Below, one piece after another: positions 1 through 8,104 of a DNA stretch of 38,140 nucleotides. The DNA is taken from contig JAPPKT010000338.1 in NCBI GenBank assembly GCA_028819675.1, positions 1 through 38,140 of the forward strand. The letters run 5' to 3'. The notes under the pieces are model-generated. The model had not been told where the DNA came from. It worked only from the letters and a program-made list of their open reading frames with translations, and searched no databases. Every line of letters starts with the position of its first letter. Position 1 is the stretch's first letter. A program made the translations under genes and the position numbers. Origin of the DNA: Caldilineaceae bacterium. Its GTDB lineage: Bacteria > Chloroflexota > Anaerolineae > Caldilineales > Caldilineaceae.

Positions 1-1
1 G

Positions 2-190
2 GATCCGGCCCTGCGCGTCGATGCCAGCGGCTACTTCTACGGCGATGATCTGATGGGCGCAACCGGGGCGGGCAGGTGGATCAACTACGTTTTCCGTCAT
101 CCGGAAACAGGCGAGAACGCCCGCAAACTTACCTGGGTCGTGCGCCATGACGGATTGCTGTTCGCTTCCGGCTTCTATCCCAATGAGTAG
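2..190 (+). CDS. Cache-domain protein, C-terminal fragment
   Basis: The open frame enters from the left edge and ends at TAG 188-190, giving the last 62 residues of a protein. The fragment has the closing pattern of a Cache sensor domain: a GAGRWINYVF strand, a PETGENARK loop and a WVVRHDGLLFASGFY strand, like the GxGWVxYxxxNPxTG...KxxWVxxHDGLLxxSG ending of bacterial Cache proteins. Cache domains are extracytoplasmic small-molecule sensors. No signalling domain follows, so this protein ended in its sensor domain, as many exported Cache proteins do. The N-terminus is outside the window, so its full architecture cannot be judged. Confidence 0.6.
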   Translation, partial: DPALRVDASGYFYGDDLMGATGAGRWINYVFRHPETGENARKLTWVVRHDGLLFASGFYPNE

Positions 191-435
191 TTCCAACGGG
201 AAGGGGGTCACTACCAGGTACAGGACCGTAACGGCGCGGCTGTGGTGTTGGCCTCGTCCGACAGTTTTTCGACCTCGAGCGCGGCTATTTTCGAAGCAGC
301 GGAGGCCCGGCCGGCGTCGCTGATGCGTGGAATATGTTGTCTTGCCATCGCTTCCCCGCCCATGAGCCCGGCCGGATCCGGCTGCCGGTACGCTCTACGG
401 CAGCGAGTCAACCGGGTGGGGCGCAGGGCATCAGC

Positions 436-573
436 GCCCCTCAACTTACGGTCGTTGCCGGAGTAGAGGCGATCGAGCTTTCCTGGAAGGAGATCGGGAA
501 CGCCGCCCGGTATCAGCTGTGGCCCTGGACCGAAGAAACGGGCTGGTTCGAGAGGAAGAGAGCCTTCTTTTGA
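436..573 (+). pseudogene. FN3-like domain remnant
   Basis: A short open stretch encodes a fibronectin type III-like first half: a strand with AIELSWKEI followed by AARYQLWPWTEETGW. This matches the 'aveLsWxxvxgAxrYeLwxW....GW' beginning of FN3 repeats common in large secreted Chloroflexota proteins. The second half of the fold is absent, the frame closes soon after, and I see no start codon with a ribosome site. I read it as a decayed fragment of a larger exported protein. The family match is by eye and covers only about 40 residues. Confidence 0.35.
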
Positions 574-621
574 GATCAACCCTGACCTGTGGGACGGAGG
601 ACGGCTTGGAGGGCAAGGACC

Positions 622-897
622 ATGACTGAACGGACCGATGCGCTTCATATCGAGCTGGCCGGGAAGTTGCGGGTGATGTTGGATTTGACGCCGGCGCGCC
701 CAATGAGCGCTATCCATCACCTGTTCGGAATTTTGTACGCCGGCGAGATACGCGACATGAAGACCTATGAACTGGAGTATATTGCGGAGCTTGCGGGGCA
801 GACGGCCAGCATGGGGAAAGAGATCGGAAAGGGGCGCAATCTGGCGGCATACGTGGAGGTGAAGCCAGCGTTTCGCCAGTACCGCATCTGGCCATAA
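622..897 (+). CDS. Hypothetical protein, 91 aa
   Basis: An ATG preceded by a GGAGG-like site (GGAGGGCAAGGACC-ATG) opens a 91-residue frame. It is rich in helix-forming residues (IELAGKLRVMLDL, YELEYIAELAGQ) with no signal peptide or membrane segment. I recognise no family. It sits among decayed coding pieces (FN3 fragment before, out-of-frame coding-like stretches after), so it may be a remnant rather than a working gene. Codon use is plausible for the region but does not settle the matter. Confidence 0.3.
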   Translation: MTERTDALHIELAGKLRVMLDLTPARPMSAIHHLFGILYAGEIRDMKTYELEYIAELAGQTASMGKEIGKGRNLAAYVEVKPAFRQYRIWP

Positions 898-924
898 GCG
901 CGGCCAGGCGGCGCTGAGGCCGAG

Positions 925-1143
925 AATCTCCTGCAATCGCGGCAACGAGTCGAGATTACCAACGAAACTGTCATCGAAGCCTGGGATGGGAGCACATCGT
1001 CGAAACCCCCGATGATCTTCTGGTTGAGTTACTCACGGAGACGACTGAGCGCATTTGCGGGTTCAAGACCGACCCGGAGTTGGTCAAGCAGTTCTTGTCA
1101 CGGCGCGTTCATGCCTTAAACAGGGCCGGCGGCGAGGATGCTA
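925..1143 (+). pseudogene. Frameshifted coding remnant
   Basis: Two coding-like pieces in different frames join near base 988. The first reads VEITNETVIEAWDG. The second reads EHIVETPDDLLVELL... and runs on as TDPELVKQFLSRRVHAL. Both have ordinary soluble-protein composition, unlike the Arg/Pro-rich shadows typical of antisense frames here. No start codon with a ribosome site is visible. I do not recognise the family. A single-base indel would fuse the pieces, so a broken gene of about 70 residues or more is the simplest reading. Confidence 0.25.
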
Positions 1144-1192
1144 TGATCAGCGACAGAAGTGAACCTATCAGAAGTTTCCGCACAACCCGCCC

Positions 1193-1411
1193 CTATATCT
1201 TCGACCACTTGTCGAGTAGTCGGACCAGCGGGACAGTTATCCATCTCTGGATCAAAGGATTCAGAGTAGAAATAATGAGTTCGCCAAACAGAAAGGGCAA
1301 GGCAAGCAGCCACCACCATTCAAACTCAATAATGGTGTGTCTTTCCAGCAGGATTGCGAGCACGATTCCAGCAAGTACGGCGTAGAAAGTCCGTCTCTTC
1401 AGGGTTTTCAT
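1193..1411 (-). CDS. Small membrane protein, 72 aa
   Basis: The protein starts MKTLKRRTFYAVLAG and has two hydrophobic segments, roughly residues 9-24 and 29-47, split by a short charged stretch (LERHTIIEFEW). The C-terminal tail is amphipathic. A positively charged N-terminus suggests an N-in orientation. The ATG at 1411 follows a GGGAG ribosome site about 9 bases upstream. A longer frame starting at 1513 exists, but its extra 34 residues contain no plausible start. No family recognised. It is convergent with the coding remnants upstream and has no operon partner on its strand. Confidence 0.5.
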   Translation of the reverse strand: MKTLKRRTFYAVLAGIVLAILLERHTIIEFEWWWLLALPFLFGELIISTLNPLIQRWITVPLVRLLDKWSKI

Positions 1412-1542
1412 AATGCCGTCGCTCCCTTTCCAGCAGTTCGAGTCACACCGCCCACCGTTCTGCAAAGCAGCGACTGCGCGTGAGTGCAGGTAGATTTTTG
1501 CCCAAGCAACCAAGATTGCGTCACAAAGAGCCAGTCAGGCCG

Positions 1543-1620
1543 CTACAGTGAACCAACGACTGAAACAATGAGGCCCAAGAAAAACAACGCCGCCAACATG
1601 AATGCCGCCATCCTGTTCAT
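1543..1620 (-). CDS. Possible 25-aa membrane peptide
   Basis: A very short frame encodes MNRMAAFMLAALFFLGLIVS and five more residues: a two-charge N-terminus and one hydrophobic helix. The GGGAG site lies 6 bases before this ATG; another in-frame ATG lies two codons upstream. It resembles the small single-span peptides that bacteria use to modulate membrane complexes, but nothing here shows a partner. About 180 bases of featureless DNA separate it from the adaptor gene end at 1809. It could be chance, since any hydrophobic 25-mer would look alike. Confidence 0.3.
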   Translation of the reverse strand: MNRMAAFMLAALFFLGLIVSVVGSL

Positions 1621-1808
1621 AATCATCTCCCGAGAGTGATGGTGAACTAAACGATGTGGCTATCCCATCCTCCGCCTTTACCACCACGCTATTCCCCCTT
1701 CGTCCTTTCGGAGTCCGGCAGGGTGGTTGACCTGCTGGGCGCTTCGCTCCCCGTGTCCATTTTGGAGGGGGATTGAAACAGTTCCAGAAGGCAGATGCGG
1801 GCGGCGGT

Positions 1809-2861
1809 TTATTGTTCCACGAAGGTAGCGGTCGCGGTCGCGCCCACGACTTCGTCGCCGGCCTGCAGACCGGCGGAGCGGACAATGGTCCATTCTCCGT
1901 GAAGGCCCTCCGAGGTGACGGCAAGGGGGAAACGCTCCTGGCCGCGCACGACGGTGACAACGGTTTCGCCGCTCACCTCCTGAATGGCGGCGGTGGGGAC
2001 GAGCCAGCGGTCTTCAACCGATTCGCTGCGCAGGGCGGCTACAGCCGTCATGCCGGGCAGTACGGCGTCCAAGTCGTTATCGAGAAGCCGTATGGTGACC
2101 GGATAGCTGACGACGCCGCTTTGGGTCTTGTTGAAGGGATCGATCCGGCTAATCTCGCCGGCGAAGGTCTGGTCGGGAAAGGCGTCGATGACGACGTCTA
2201 CGGGACGGCCGCTCTCGATCCTGGGAATGTCGACTTCAGCCACTTGCACGGTCAGCTCGAGGCGGCCGGGGTCGGCAAGCGCGGCGACAACGGTACCGGA
2301 CGAGACTTTTGTCCCTGGGGCGGCATCGAGGGTCAGAACGACGCCGGTGATGGGGGCGACCATGTGGGCGGCGTCCAGGCCCTGGAGGGCTTTCTGCAGG
2401 TCCAGCTGCGCTTGCGCGACGCTCAGTTCCCCCAGCTTCACGTCTATTTCGTCGGCGGTTGTCAGCAGTCTCCCGAGCCTGAGCTGGGAGGAGGCGAGGT
2501 CGATGCGGGCCTGCTCCACTGCGCGCTGCAGGTCTTCCCGGTCCAGCGAAAGGAGAAGGTCGTCGACGTTGACGGTGTCGCCGACGTCGACCAATACCTC
2601 TTCGACGAAGCCATCGATGTGGGCGACCACCCGGCGTTCTTCGATGAGGTTTATGTTGCCGGCAGCCTTCAGCTGGCCGATCGAGGCGTCCGCCGGCCGG
2701 ATGCGGGTGGTCTCTGCGCCCGATTCCAGTAGTCCGGACGGATTTCCGGCCTGGGCCGTGTCCGAGGTTAGAAAGAGGCCAAAGAAGAAGACGACGGCAG
2801 AGGCCAGCGCGATGACCGCAATGGCTGCAATGGCAATGAGGAGGAGACGCTTGAGGTTCAT
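1809..2861 (-). CDS. MacA/HlyD-type membrane fusion protein
   Basis: This 350-residue protein begins with a membrane anchor (MNLKRLLLIAIAAIAVIALAS...) and then has the order of an RND/ABC efflux adaptor: a barrel-sandwich (lipoyl-like) half near residues 60-100 (VVAHIDGFVEEVLVDVGDTV), a helical hairpin with SSQLRLGRLL, the second lipoyl half (MVAPITGVVLTLDAAPGTKV) and a beta-barrel region (DVVIDAFPDQTFAGEISRI). It should link the permease to the exported substrate outside the membrane. ATG 2861 has an AGGAG site 7 bases upstream. It lies 39 bases after the permease gene, third in an ATPase-permease-adaptor cluster. Substrate unknown. With no outer-membrane TolC partner nearby, it may work as in Gram-positive MacAB-like exporters. 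Confidence 0.9.
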   Translation of the reverse strand: MNLKRLLLIAIAAIAVIALASAVVFFFGLFLTSDTAQAGNPSGLLESGAETTRIRPADASIGQLKAAGNINLIEERRVVAHIDGFVEEVLVDVGDTVNVDDLLLSLDREDLQRAVEQARIDLASSQLRLGRLLTTADEIDVKLGELSVAQAQLDLQKALQGLDAAHMVAPITGVVLTLDAAPGTKVSSGTVVAALADPGRLELTVQVAEVDIPRIESGRPVDVVIDAFPDQTFAGEISRIDPFNKTQSGVVSYPVTIRLLDNDLDAVLPGMTAVAALRSESVEDRWLVPTAAIQEVSGETVVTVVRGQERFPLAVTSEGLHGEWTIVRSAGLQAGDEVVGATATATFVEQ

Positions 2862-2900
2862 TGGGATGCTCCTGTCGATGGAGGCCGGACTGCCATGCCA

Positions 2901-4163
2901 TCACTCATGGCGCAGAGCCTCGATCGGGTCCAGCCGGGTGGCGCGTATGGCCGGGTAGAGACCGAAGAGAAGGCCGCAGGCGGCGCTGACGCTGACAGCG
3001 GCGGCCAGGGAGGCCGGCTCGATGAGGACGGCCAGCGGGAAGTCCGGGCTTGAGAAGTTTTTGGCGATTTCCGCCAGGCCGTAGCTGATGGCGATCCCGA
3101 TGAGGCCGCCAACGAGCGTCAGCATGAGCGCTTCGGCCAGGAACTGGAGAAGGATGTCGCGGCTGTGGGCGCCGACGGCTTTGCGCAGGCCGATCTCTCT
3201 TGTGCGCTCGGTCACGGAGACGAGCATGATGTTCATAATGCCGATGCCGCCGACGAGGAGGCTTATGGCGCCGATGCCGGCGAGGAAGGCGGTCAGGGTC
3301 GCGGCAACGGAGTTGGCGGTTTCGAGCAGCCAGGCCTGGCTCTCGACGGAGAAGTCGTTGGGCTCGTCTGCAGCGAGGGCGCGGCGCAGGCGCAGGGTCT
3401 GTTCGACCTGTCCGGCGGCGGCGTCGATGCGCTCGATGCTTACGGCGGAGACGTGGATCGAGGAGACGGTGTATTCGCCGCGATGGCGGTGGGGTGTGTA
3501 GGGGGAGCGCAGGCGGTCCTGCGCCACTGACAACGGGATGATTGCCCTGTCATCCATGTTGCCGAACCTGTCCCAGCCGCCTTTGGGGAGCACGCCGACG
3601 ACGGTATAGGGCTCGCGAGCGATGCGCAGGCTTTGCCCCACTGCACCGGCGCCGGCAAAGAGCTTCTGGGCCACAGCCGCGCCGATGACAATGGATTTCG
3701 TCCTTTGCGCAATTTCATCTTCGGTGAGAAAGCGTCCCTGGTCCAGTTCCAGATTGTGCATGGCTGCATAGGCGGAGGTCGTGCCGACCACCTGGCTGTA
3801 CCTGTTGTTGTCGCCGGCCACCAGATGGATATAGCGTCTGTAGAGAGGGACGGCCTGGCTGATGTCGGGGTGAAGGGAGCGGTCGGAAAGGGCGGCGACG
3901 TCGGCCATCGTAAGCGGCTGCCCGGATGTCCAGGTCTGGTCGGAGTACGAACCGGATTCGACGTTGAGAATGGTGAGGCCCTCGCTGGCGATCTGTTGCA
4001 TGATGTCGGCCGAAGCGCCGCGGCCGATGCCCAAGGTGGTCAGAACGGAGGCCACGCCGATGATGATGCCCAACATGGTGAGGATGGAGCGCAATTTGCG
4101 GGCGGCGATGTTTTCGGCGGCAAGCGGAAAGTACTTTAAAAGACTGCAAAAAGTTCGTTTCAC
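2901..4163 (-). CDS. MacB-type ABC transporter permease
   Basis: A 420-residue protein with the MacB/FtsX layout: N-terminal helix with the family signature LRSILTMLGIIIGVASV, a large extracytoplasmic MacB_PCD domain (about residues 50-270), then three C-terminal helices with GGIGIMNIMLVSVTERTREIGLRKAVGA and a closing LDPIEALRHE. It transmits ATP-driven motions across the membrane (mechanotransmission) rather than carrying substrate through a channel. The start is GTG at 4163, with AAGGAG 7 bases before it. The MacB ATPase is a separate protein here (4213-5013), as in LolCDE and Gram-positive systems. All expected regions are present. Confidence 0.92.
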   Translation of the reverse strand: MKRTFCSLLKYFPLAAENIAARKLRSILTMLGIIIGVASVLTTLGIGRGASADIMQQIASEGLTILNVESGSYSDQTWTSGQPLTMADVAALSDRSLHPDISQAVPLYRRYIHLVAGDNNRYSQVVGTTSAYAAMHNLELDQGRFLTEDEIAQRTKSIVIGAAVAQKLFAGAGAVGQSLRIAREPYTVVGVLPKGGWDRFGNMDDRAIIPLSVAQDRLRSPYTPHRHRGEYTVSSIHVSAVSIERIDAAAGQVEQTLRLRRALAADEPNDFSVESQAWLLETANSVAATLTAFLAGIGAISLLVGGIGIMNIMLVSVTERTREIGLRKAVGAHSRDILLQFLAEALMLTLVGGLIGIAISYGLAEIAKNFSSPDFPLAVLIEPASLAAAVSVSAACGLLFGLYPAIRATRLDPIEALRHE

Positions 4164-4212
4164 TCCAGAGCTCCTTCCACCCGGTTGACGGCAGCCATTC
4201 GGGCTGTGTGTT

Positions 4213-5013
4213 TCACGGCACGGGGGCCGGCCGGCGCTCGTCGGAGATGACGGCGCCGTCGCGCAGGGTGATGATACGCCGGGCCCTGGCCGCGATCTCG
4301 CGGTCGTGGGTGACGATCACGAGCGTCAGTCCTGCGAGATGCCGTTGCTCGAAGAGGGTCATCACCTCTTCACCGGTACGCGTGTCGATTGCGCCGGTTG
4401 GTTCGTCGGCGAGAAGGAGAGAGGGGCTGTTGACGAGGGCGCGGGCGATGGCCACTCTCTGGCGCTGTCCTCCTGACAGCTCTTCGGGTCTGTGACCGGC
4501 TCGACCGGCCAGGCCGACCTGCGCCAGGGCGTCGAGGGCGCGGCGGCGCGATTCCTTGCGGGAGAGGCCGGCATAGAAGAGCGGGAGTTCCGCCTGGCGT
4601 TGGGCGGTTGCACGCGCCAGGAGATTGAACTCCTGGAAGACGAAGCCGATCTCCCTGTTTCTCAGGGCGGTGCGCTGTCTGTCGGTCAGTGCGCCGGCGT
4701 CCTGCTTGCGGATGCAGTATGTGCCCTCGGTGGGCCGGTCGAGCAGGCCGAGGATATTGAGAAGGGTGCTCTTGCCGGAGCCGCTGGCGCCGACGACGGC
4801 TACGTACTCACCGCGGTCGATGGTCAGGGAGACGTTTTTCAGGGCGTGCAGGGCGGCGCCGCCGATGTGGTAGGTCCTGGTCAGGTTGCGGATTTCGATG
4901 GCGGCAGACCGCCCGTTGCCGATGGCGGCAGACCGCCCGTTGCCGATCAGGGGCGACGGGCCGGCCGGTTGTCCCGTTTCGGGAATCACCGGCGCAGCTG
5001 TCTCCTGGCTCAT
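4213..5013 (-). CDS. ABC transporter ATPase, MacB/LolD class
   Basis: A complete ABC ATPase of 266 residues: Walker A GASGSGKSTLLNILG, Q-loop FQEFNLL, signature LSGGQRQRVAIARAL, Walker B LLLADEPTGAID, and the H-loop in VIVTHDREIA. Sequence style is that of the MacB/LolD group, which pairs with the permease just downstream (50-base gap). ATG 5013 is preceded by AGGAGG at a 7-base spacing; an upstream in-frame start at 5040 would overlap the sulfatase stop and lacks a ribosome site. The N-terminal extension before the ABC fold contains a perfect 8-residue duplication (NGRSAAIG twice) from a tandem 24-bp DNA repeat, so this tail is probably unstructured and tolerant of insertion. Confidence 0.93.
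   Translation of the reverse strand: MSQETAAPVIPETGQPAGPSPLIGNGRSAAIGNGRSAAIEIRNLTRTYHIGGAALHALKNVSLTIDRGEYVAVVGASGSGKSTLLNILGLLDRPTEGTYCIRKQDAGALTDRQRTALRNREIGFVFQEFNLLARATAQRQAELPLFYAGLSRKESRRRALDALAQVGLAGRAGHRPEELSGGQRQRVAIARALVNSPSLLLADEPTGAIDTRTGEEVMTLFEQRHLAGLTLVIVTHDREIAARARRIITLRDGAVISDERRPAPVP
4897..4944. repeat. Tandem 24-bp repeat inside the ABC ATPase gene
   Basis: Two exact copies of a 24-bp unit (GATGGCGGCAGACCGCCCG plus TTGCC) lie head to tail at 4897-4920 and 4921-4944. The unit contains a GGCGG-caga-CCGCC hairpin. The first 19 bases recur at 9559-9577 in non-coding DNA, so this is a dispersed element and not just local slippage. It keeps the reading frame and adds 8 residues per copy. 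Confidence 0.85.
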
Positions 5014-5036
5014 TGGGATTCCTCCTATGGCTGAAG

Positions 5037-6536
5037 TCAAACCCGGCGCTCTGCATCGACTGTCAACCGGCGATTCACCAAGGCTGACGCTTGCATCAAA
5101 TTCGAATGCGTTTGGCGGTCGACAGAAGATTGCCGAACTACCGGGCCCGGCCCTGCGGCGGCGATACGCAGCGGCGGGGCGTGGGTGTTGGCGAGGCTGT
5201 GGTCCTCGGATTCAGCGGCGATGCACCACATGTGCCGGGTCATGGCCTGGATTCTGTCGGCATGGGCCGGGTCCTGCGCCCGGTTGTTCATCTCGAAGGG
5301 GTCTGCGGCGAGGTTGTAGAGCTCGTCGTAGTCGAAGCCGTTGTGGACGAATTTCCAGTCCCCGTCCCACAGGATGCGCTGGGTGAGAATGTAGCGGCCG
5401 CCGTAGTATTCGGCGTAGCCCTGCCGGCAGGCGGAGGCGCTATGGGGACCGGCCAGCAGGGGGGCAAAGGAGCTGCCGTCGATGTTTTCCAGCAGCGGCG
5501 CGCCGACCAGATCCAGGAGTGTCTGGCCGAGATCGTGCAGGCCGACGCGGGCGTCGCTCAGCGCTGCGGCGGCCACGCCGGGCCCGGCCATCAGGAGGGG
5601 GATGTTGTAAATCTCTTCAAAGGCGCCGATGTTCTTGCAGTAGAGCCCGTGCGCGCCGAGGAGTTCGCCGTGGTCCGACGTCATCACCACGATCGTGTTT
5701 TCGAGCTGTCCGGCGCGTTCCACCCGGTCCAGGAGGCGTCCGAACTGCCGGTCGATCTCGCTGATGGAGGCGTAGTAGCAGGCGGCGGCCTCGCGGTGTT
5801 CGCGGTCGGTCCAGCCGCGCCATACCTGCGCGGCCCGCTTGTAGAGATTGGGCTGGCCGCGCAGGTCGTGGCGGACGTTGGGCTGCAGCGGGATCGAGTC
5901 GACATCGTAGCGGGCGAAGGCGTCCTGGTGGCAGTAGAAGGGGTCGCGGGGTTCGGTGAAGCTGACGAAACAGCACCAGGGCGCGCTTGCGGCCAGGACC
6001 GCGTCCAGATAGGCGAGGGCGGCGCCGGTTGTTTTGCCCATTCCGCGCTGGCCGGCGGGCAGATCGCAGACGCCGTAGAAGCGGTTGGGCCGGTAGCCGG
6101 GCGGGCCGTCGAGGTGGCGTTCCAGCAAGAACCTGGCGGCGTCCCAGTCGGGGTTATCAAGGAGCGCGCCCTGCGCCTGCCAGCCGAAGCGGGCGAGGTT
6201 GTTGGAGCGTTCCACATGCCATTTGCCGAAGTAGCCGGTGTCGTAGCCGGCTGCGGTCAGCTGATCGGCCCAGTGGAGATAGGGCGTGCGCAGCCTGGCC
6301 TGGTCGGCTTCGACGGTATGCTCGACGAAGAGGACGCCGTGGTTGTGGGGCAGGAGGCCGGTCATCAGGCTGGCGCGGGCGGGCGAGCAGACGGCGTTAG
6401 GCGTGTAGGCGCGGCGGAAGCGCACGCCTCCGGCGGCCAGCCGGTCCAGATTGGGCGTCCGGCAGGGGTTGTCCGGTTCGAGGACGCGGCCCTGCATCTG
6501 GTCGGTCATGAGGAAGAGGATGTTGGGAGAGGACAT
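5037..6536 (-). CDS. Sulfatase (arylsulfatase family)
   Basis: This 499-residue protein starts SSPNILFLMTDQMQGR, the metal-binding N-terminus of type I sulfatases. It carries the C-x-P-x-R active-site motif CSPARASLMTG with Cys50, which is converted to formylglycine in this family. The second metal/substrate site is TSDHGELLGAHG, and a C-terminal subdomain follows. No signal peptide is visible, so it acts in the cytoplasm or is exported without one. It hydrolyses sulfate esters; the substrate is not evident. It ends 23 bases before the ABC ATPase start, so it may head the operon with the MacAB-like exporter. ATG at 6536. No formylglycine-generating enzyme gene is present in the window. Confidence 0.93.
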   Translation of the reverse strand: MSSPNILFLMTDQMQGRVLEPDNPCRTPNLDRLAAGGVRFRRAYTPNAVCSPARASLMTGLLPHNHGVLFVEHTVEADQARLRTPYLHWADQLTAAGYDTGYFGKWHVERSNNLARFGWQAQGALLDNPDWDAARFLLERHLDGPPGYRPNRFYGVCDLPAGQRGMGKTTGAALAYLDAVLAASAPWCCFVSFTEPRDPFYCHQDAFARYDVDSIPLQPNVRHDLRGQPNLYKRAAQVWRGWTDREHREAAACYYASISEIDRQFGRLLDRVERAGQLENTIVVMTSDHGELLGAHGLYCKNIGAFEEIYNIPLLMAGPGVAAAALSDARVGLHDLGQTLLDLVGAPLLENIDGSSFAPLLAGPHSASACRQGYAEYYGGRYILTQRILWDGDWKFVHNGFDYDELYNLAADPFEMNNRAQDPAHADRIQAMTRHMWCIAAESEDHSLANTHAPPLRIAAAGPGPVVRQSSVDRQTHSNLMQASALVNRRLTVDAERRV

Positions 6537-6562
6537 GGGAGTGACTCCATTTGGGCTTACCG

Positions 6563-6820
6563 TTAGCCGAAAATTCCCAGGAGATAGAAGGAGAGCGCGG
6601 TCAGGATGAAGAGCCCAATCTTTATCAAAAACAGTACCACGCTGATCATGATGTAGATGACGATGCAGTTCCAGATCCAGACAGGCAGCGGCAGCGGGTT
6701 CGTCTGGAAATCGGTGATCAGGCTCCGGAGCGTTTGCCGGTTGGGTTGCCGCGATGGCCGGTTGTCGTCGTTGTAGCCATCGTCATAGCCTGGAAGCAGG
6801 CCGAATAAGGATTCATTCAT
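6563..6820 (-). CDS. Small membrane protein, 85 aa
   Basis: The protein has a polar first half rich in Asp, Asn and Arg (LLPGYDDGYNDDNRPSR) and two closely packed hydrophobic segments at the end (WIWNCIVIYIMISVVLFL and IGLFILTALSFYLLGIF). This suggests a cytosolic domain with a C-terminal membrane hairpin. ATG 6820 with GGGAG upstream is preferred to a TTG at 6850 lacking a good ribosome site. It lies 26 bases upstream of the sulfatase start on the same strand and may be the first gene of that transcript. No family recognised. Confidence 0.5.
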   Translation of the reverse strand: MNESLFGLLPGYDDGYNDDNRPSRQPNRQTLRSLITDFQTNPLPLPVWIWNCIVIYIMISVVLFLIKIGLFILTALSFYLLGIFG

Positions 6821-7005
6821 TTTGGCTGTGTCTCCCTTGCGCTTTGTCAACGATACGGACCTGTGATTTCATCAGCCGCTGTGCGAATTGTGCAGGCAGG
6901 GTTTATATTTCGTGCAGTCGAATGCCTCGGTCGTGGCGTACAGTGTGCAGCGGGCGAAACATGAGGTGAAAGGGCGAATGCGACCTCCTCCTGTTGTTTG
7001 TCTCT

Positions 7006-7764
7006 TTACCGGAGCTTGTAGGTAATCTGGAGCTGCATCGCCAGCGTGAGCTCCCCGATGCTGAAGGGGCCGTGGGAGTCGGCCATGGCCATTTCGGAAA
7101 AGCTGTTGTTGAAGAAGCCGCCGCCGTGCCCGATGATTTCGCTGATTTCGGTCGCTTCATCAACGGTTGCGCCGATCAGGGCGGCGAGCTCCTCGGCTTT
7201 GGCGCGGGCGTCGGCAACAGCCATGGCACGGGCCTCAGACTCGACGGCAGACGGATTTTCCAGGCTGAATCTGACGCTGCCGATGTCGTTGGCTCCGGCT
7301 TCAATGGCAGCATCGAGAATGCCGCCGATGTTGTCCAGATCGTGAATGGTGACATAGGCGGTATTGCGGACACGGTACTGCACCTGGTCCTCCGGCAGCA
7401 GGCCCTCCGGCCCGTAGCGCTCGGCGGAAATGTCGAAGTGTCTGGTCTGGATGTCCTTTTCCTTGATGTCCTGGGCGAGCAGGGCGGCCTTAACCGCTTG
7501 CATTATGCCGCTGGCTTCAGAACTGGCTTCTCTCACGGTTGTGCGGAGAACGACGACGCCTATTCTGGCGGTGGCAACGTCCGGTTCGATGTTGACAACG
7601 CCTTCGCCGACAACGGTCACGGACCGTGCGGAAGCGGCCGTCGTTTCGCTTGCCAGGGCGGCGGGCGTCAAGCGGGGGGCAGTGACAAAGTACAGGAGCG
7701 TCAGGGCAGTTGCAGCGGTTGCAGCCAGGCAGATGGCTGTCCTGGTCCATTTTCTGCGTTGCAT
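7006..7764 (-). CDS. SIMPL-domain (DUF541) exported protein
   Basis: A 252-residue protein with an N-terminal membrane/signal segment (AICLAATAATALTLLYF) followed by a complete SIMPL/DUF541 domain: VTVVGEGVVNIEPDVA, IQTRHFDISAERYGPEG, YRVRNTAYVTIHDLDNIGGILDAAIEAGAN and the closing helix AVADARAKAEELAALIG. These periplasmic or surface proteins include E. coli YggE, linked to oxidative-stress resistance, but the molecular function is uncertain. ATG 7764 has AAGGAG 9 bases upstream. A degenerate paralogue lies at 8622-9209, with two small membrane protein genes between them on the same strand. Confidence 0.9.
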   Translation of the reverse strand: MQRRKWTRTAICLAATAATALTLLYFVTAPRLTPAALASETTAASARSVTVVGEGVVNIEPDVATARIGVVVLRTTVREASSEASGIMQAVKAALLAQDIKEKDIQTRHFDISAERYGPEGLLPEDQVQYRVRNTAYVTIHDLDNIGGILDAAIEAGANDIGSVRFSLENPSAVESEARAMAVADARAKAEELAALIGATVDEATEISEIIGHGGGFFNNSFSEMAMADSHGPFSIGELTLAMQLQITYKLR

Positions 7765-7948
7765 CCGGATGTTCTCCTTGTGTAAATATTTGCCCGACTG
7801 GCGTTACAGGACTACGGGAGAGGGTCAGATTCTCTGTACGCCTCTGGGCTACCGGCCGCCGGCGCCTGAAGCCCTCTTGCCGGCCGACCTTGTCCCTGTC
7901 CTTGTCGGACTAACTTAACAAGCGGTACAAACATCGGGGGCAGGTCAC

Positions 7949-8104
7949 TCACATACCCGCAAGAAAAGTCACGACATAACTCAGAAAGTTGAGCAGGCCC
8001 ATCACTGCAACGCCGAAGTAGTAGAAGAAAGCAAAGGTCGGCTCTACATACAGTTCCATAAGAATGGCGAAATCCTTCATGCCCTGCGTAAGTTCTGGCT
8101 CCAT
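7949..8104 (-). CDS. MELYVEP microprotein 1, 51 aa, single membrane segment
   Basis: A short gene of 51 residues: an acidic N-terminal half with MKDFAILMELYVEPT, an aromatic stretch AFFYYF, and a hydrophobic C-terminal helix (GVAVMGLLNFLSYVVTFLAG). The ATG follows GAGGGG at a 7-base spacing. It is real rather than chance because a clear paralogue of the same length and layout lies on the other strand at 10862-11026. The two share MKDFA, MELYVEPT, AF-YYF and IMGL/VMGL at equal spacing. I know of no described family for it. It follows the small membrane protein at 8303-8470 and precedes the SIMPL gene, so it may share their transcript. Confidence 0.75.
   Translation of the reverse strand: MEPELTQGMKDFAILMELYVEPTFAFFYYFGVAVMGLLNFLSYVVTFLAGM

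Noticed and set aside
1745..1780. CRISPR-repeat-like ending GGATTGAAAC
   Set aside because: Only one copy is present, with no second repeat at spacer distance and no cas genes in the window.
1773..2732. 319-aa + strand frame
   Set aside because: Antisense to the MacA-type adaptor gene, with no start signal or recognisable motif.
5091..6566. 491-aa open frame on the + strand
   Set aside because: Exact antisense of the sulfatase gene; composition is Val/Gly/Ala-rich and motif-free, as expected from high-GC third positions.
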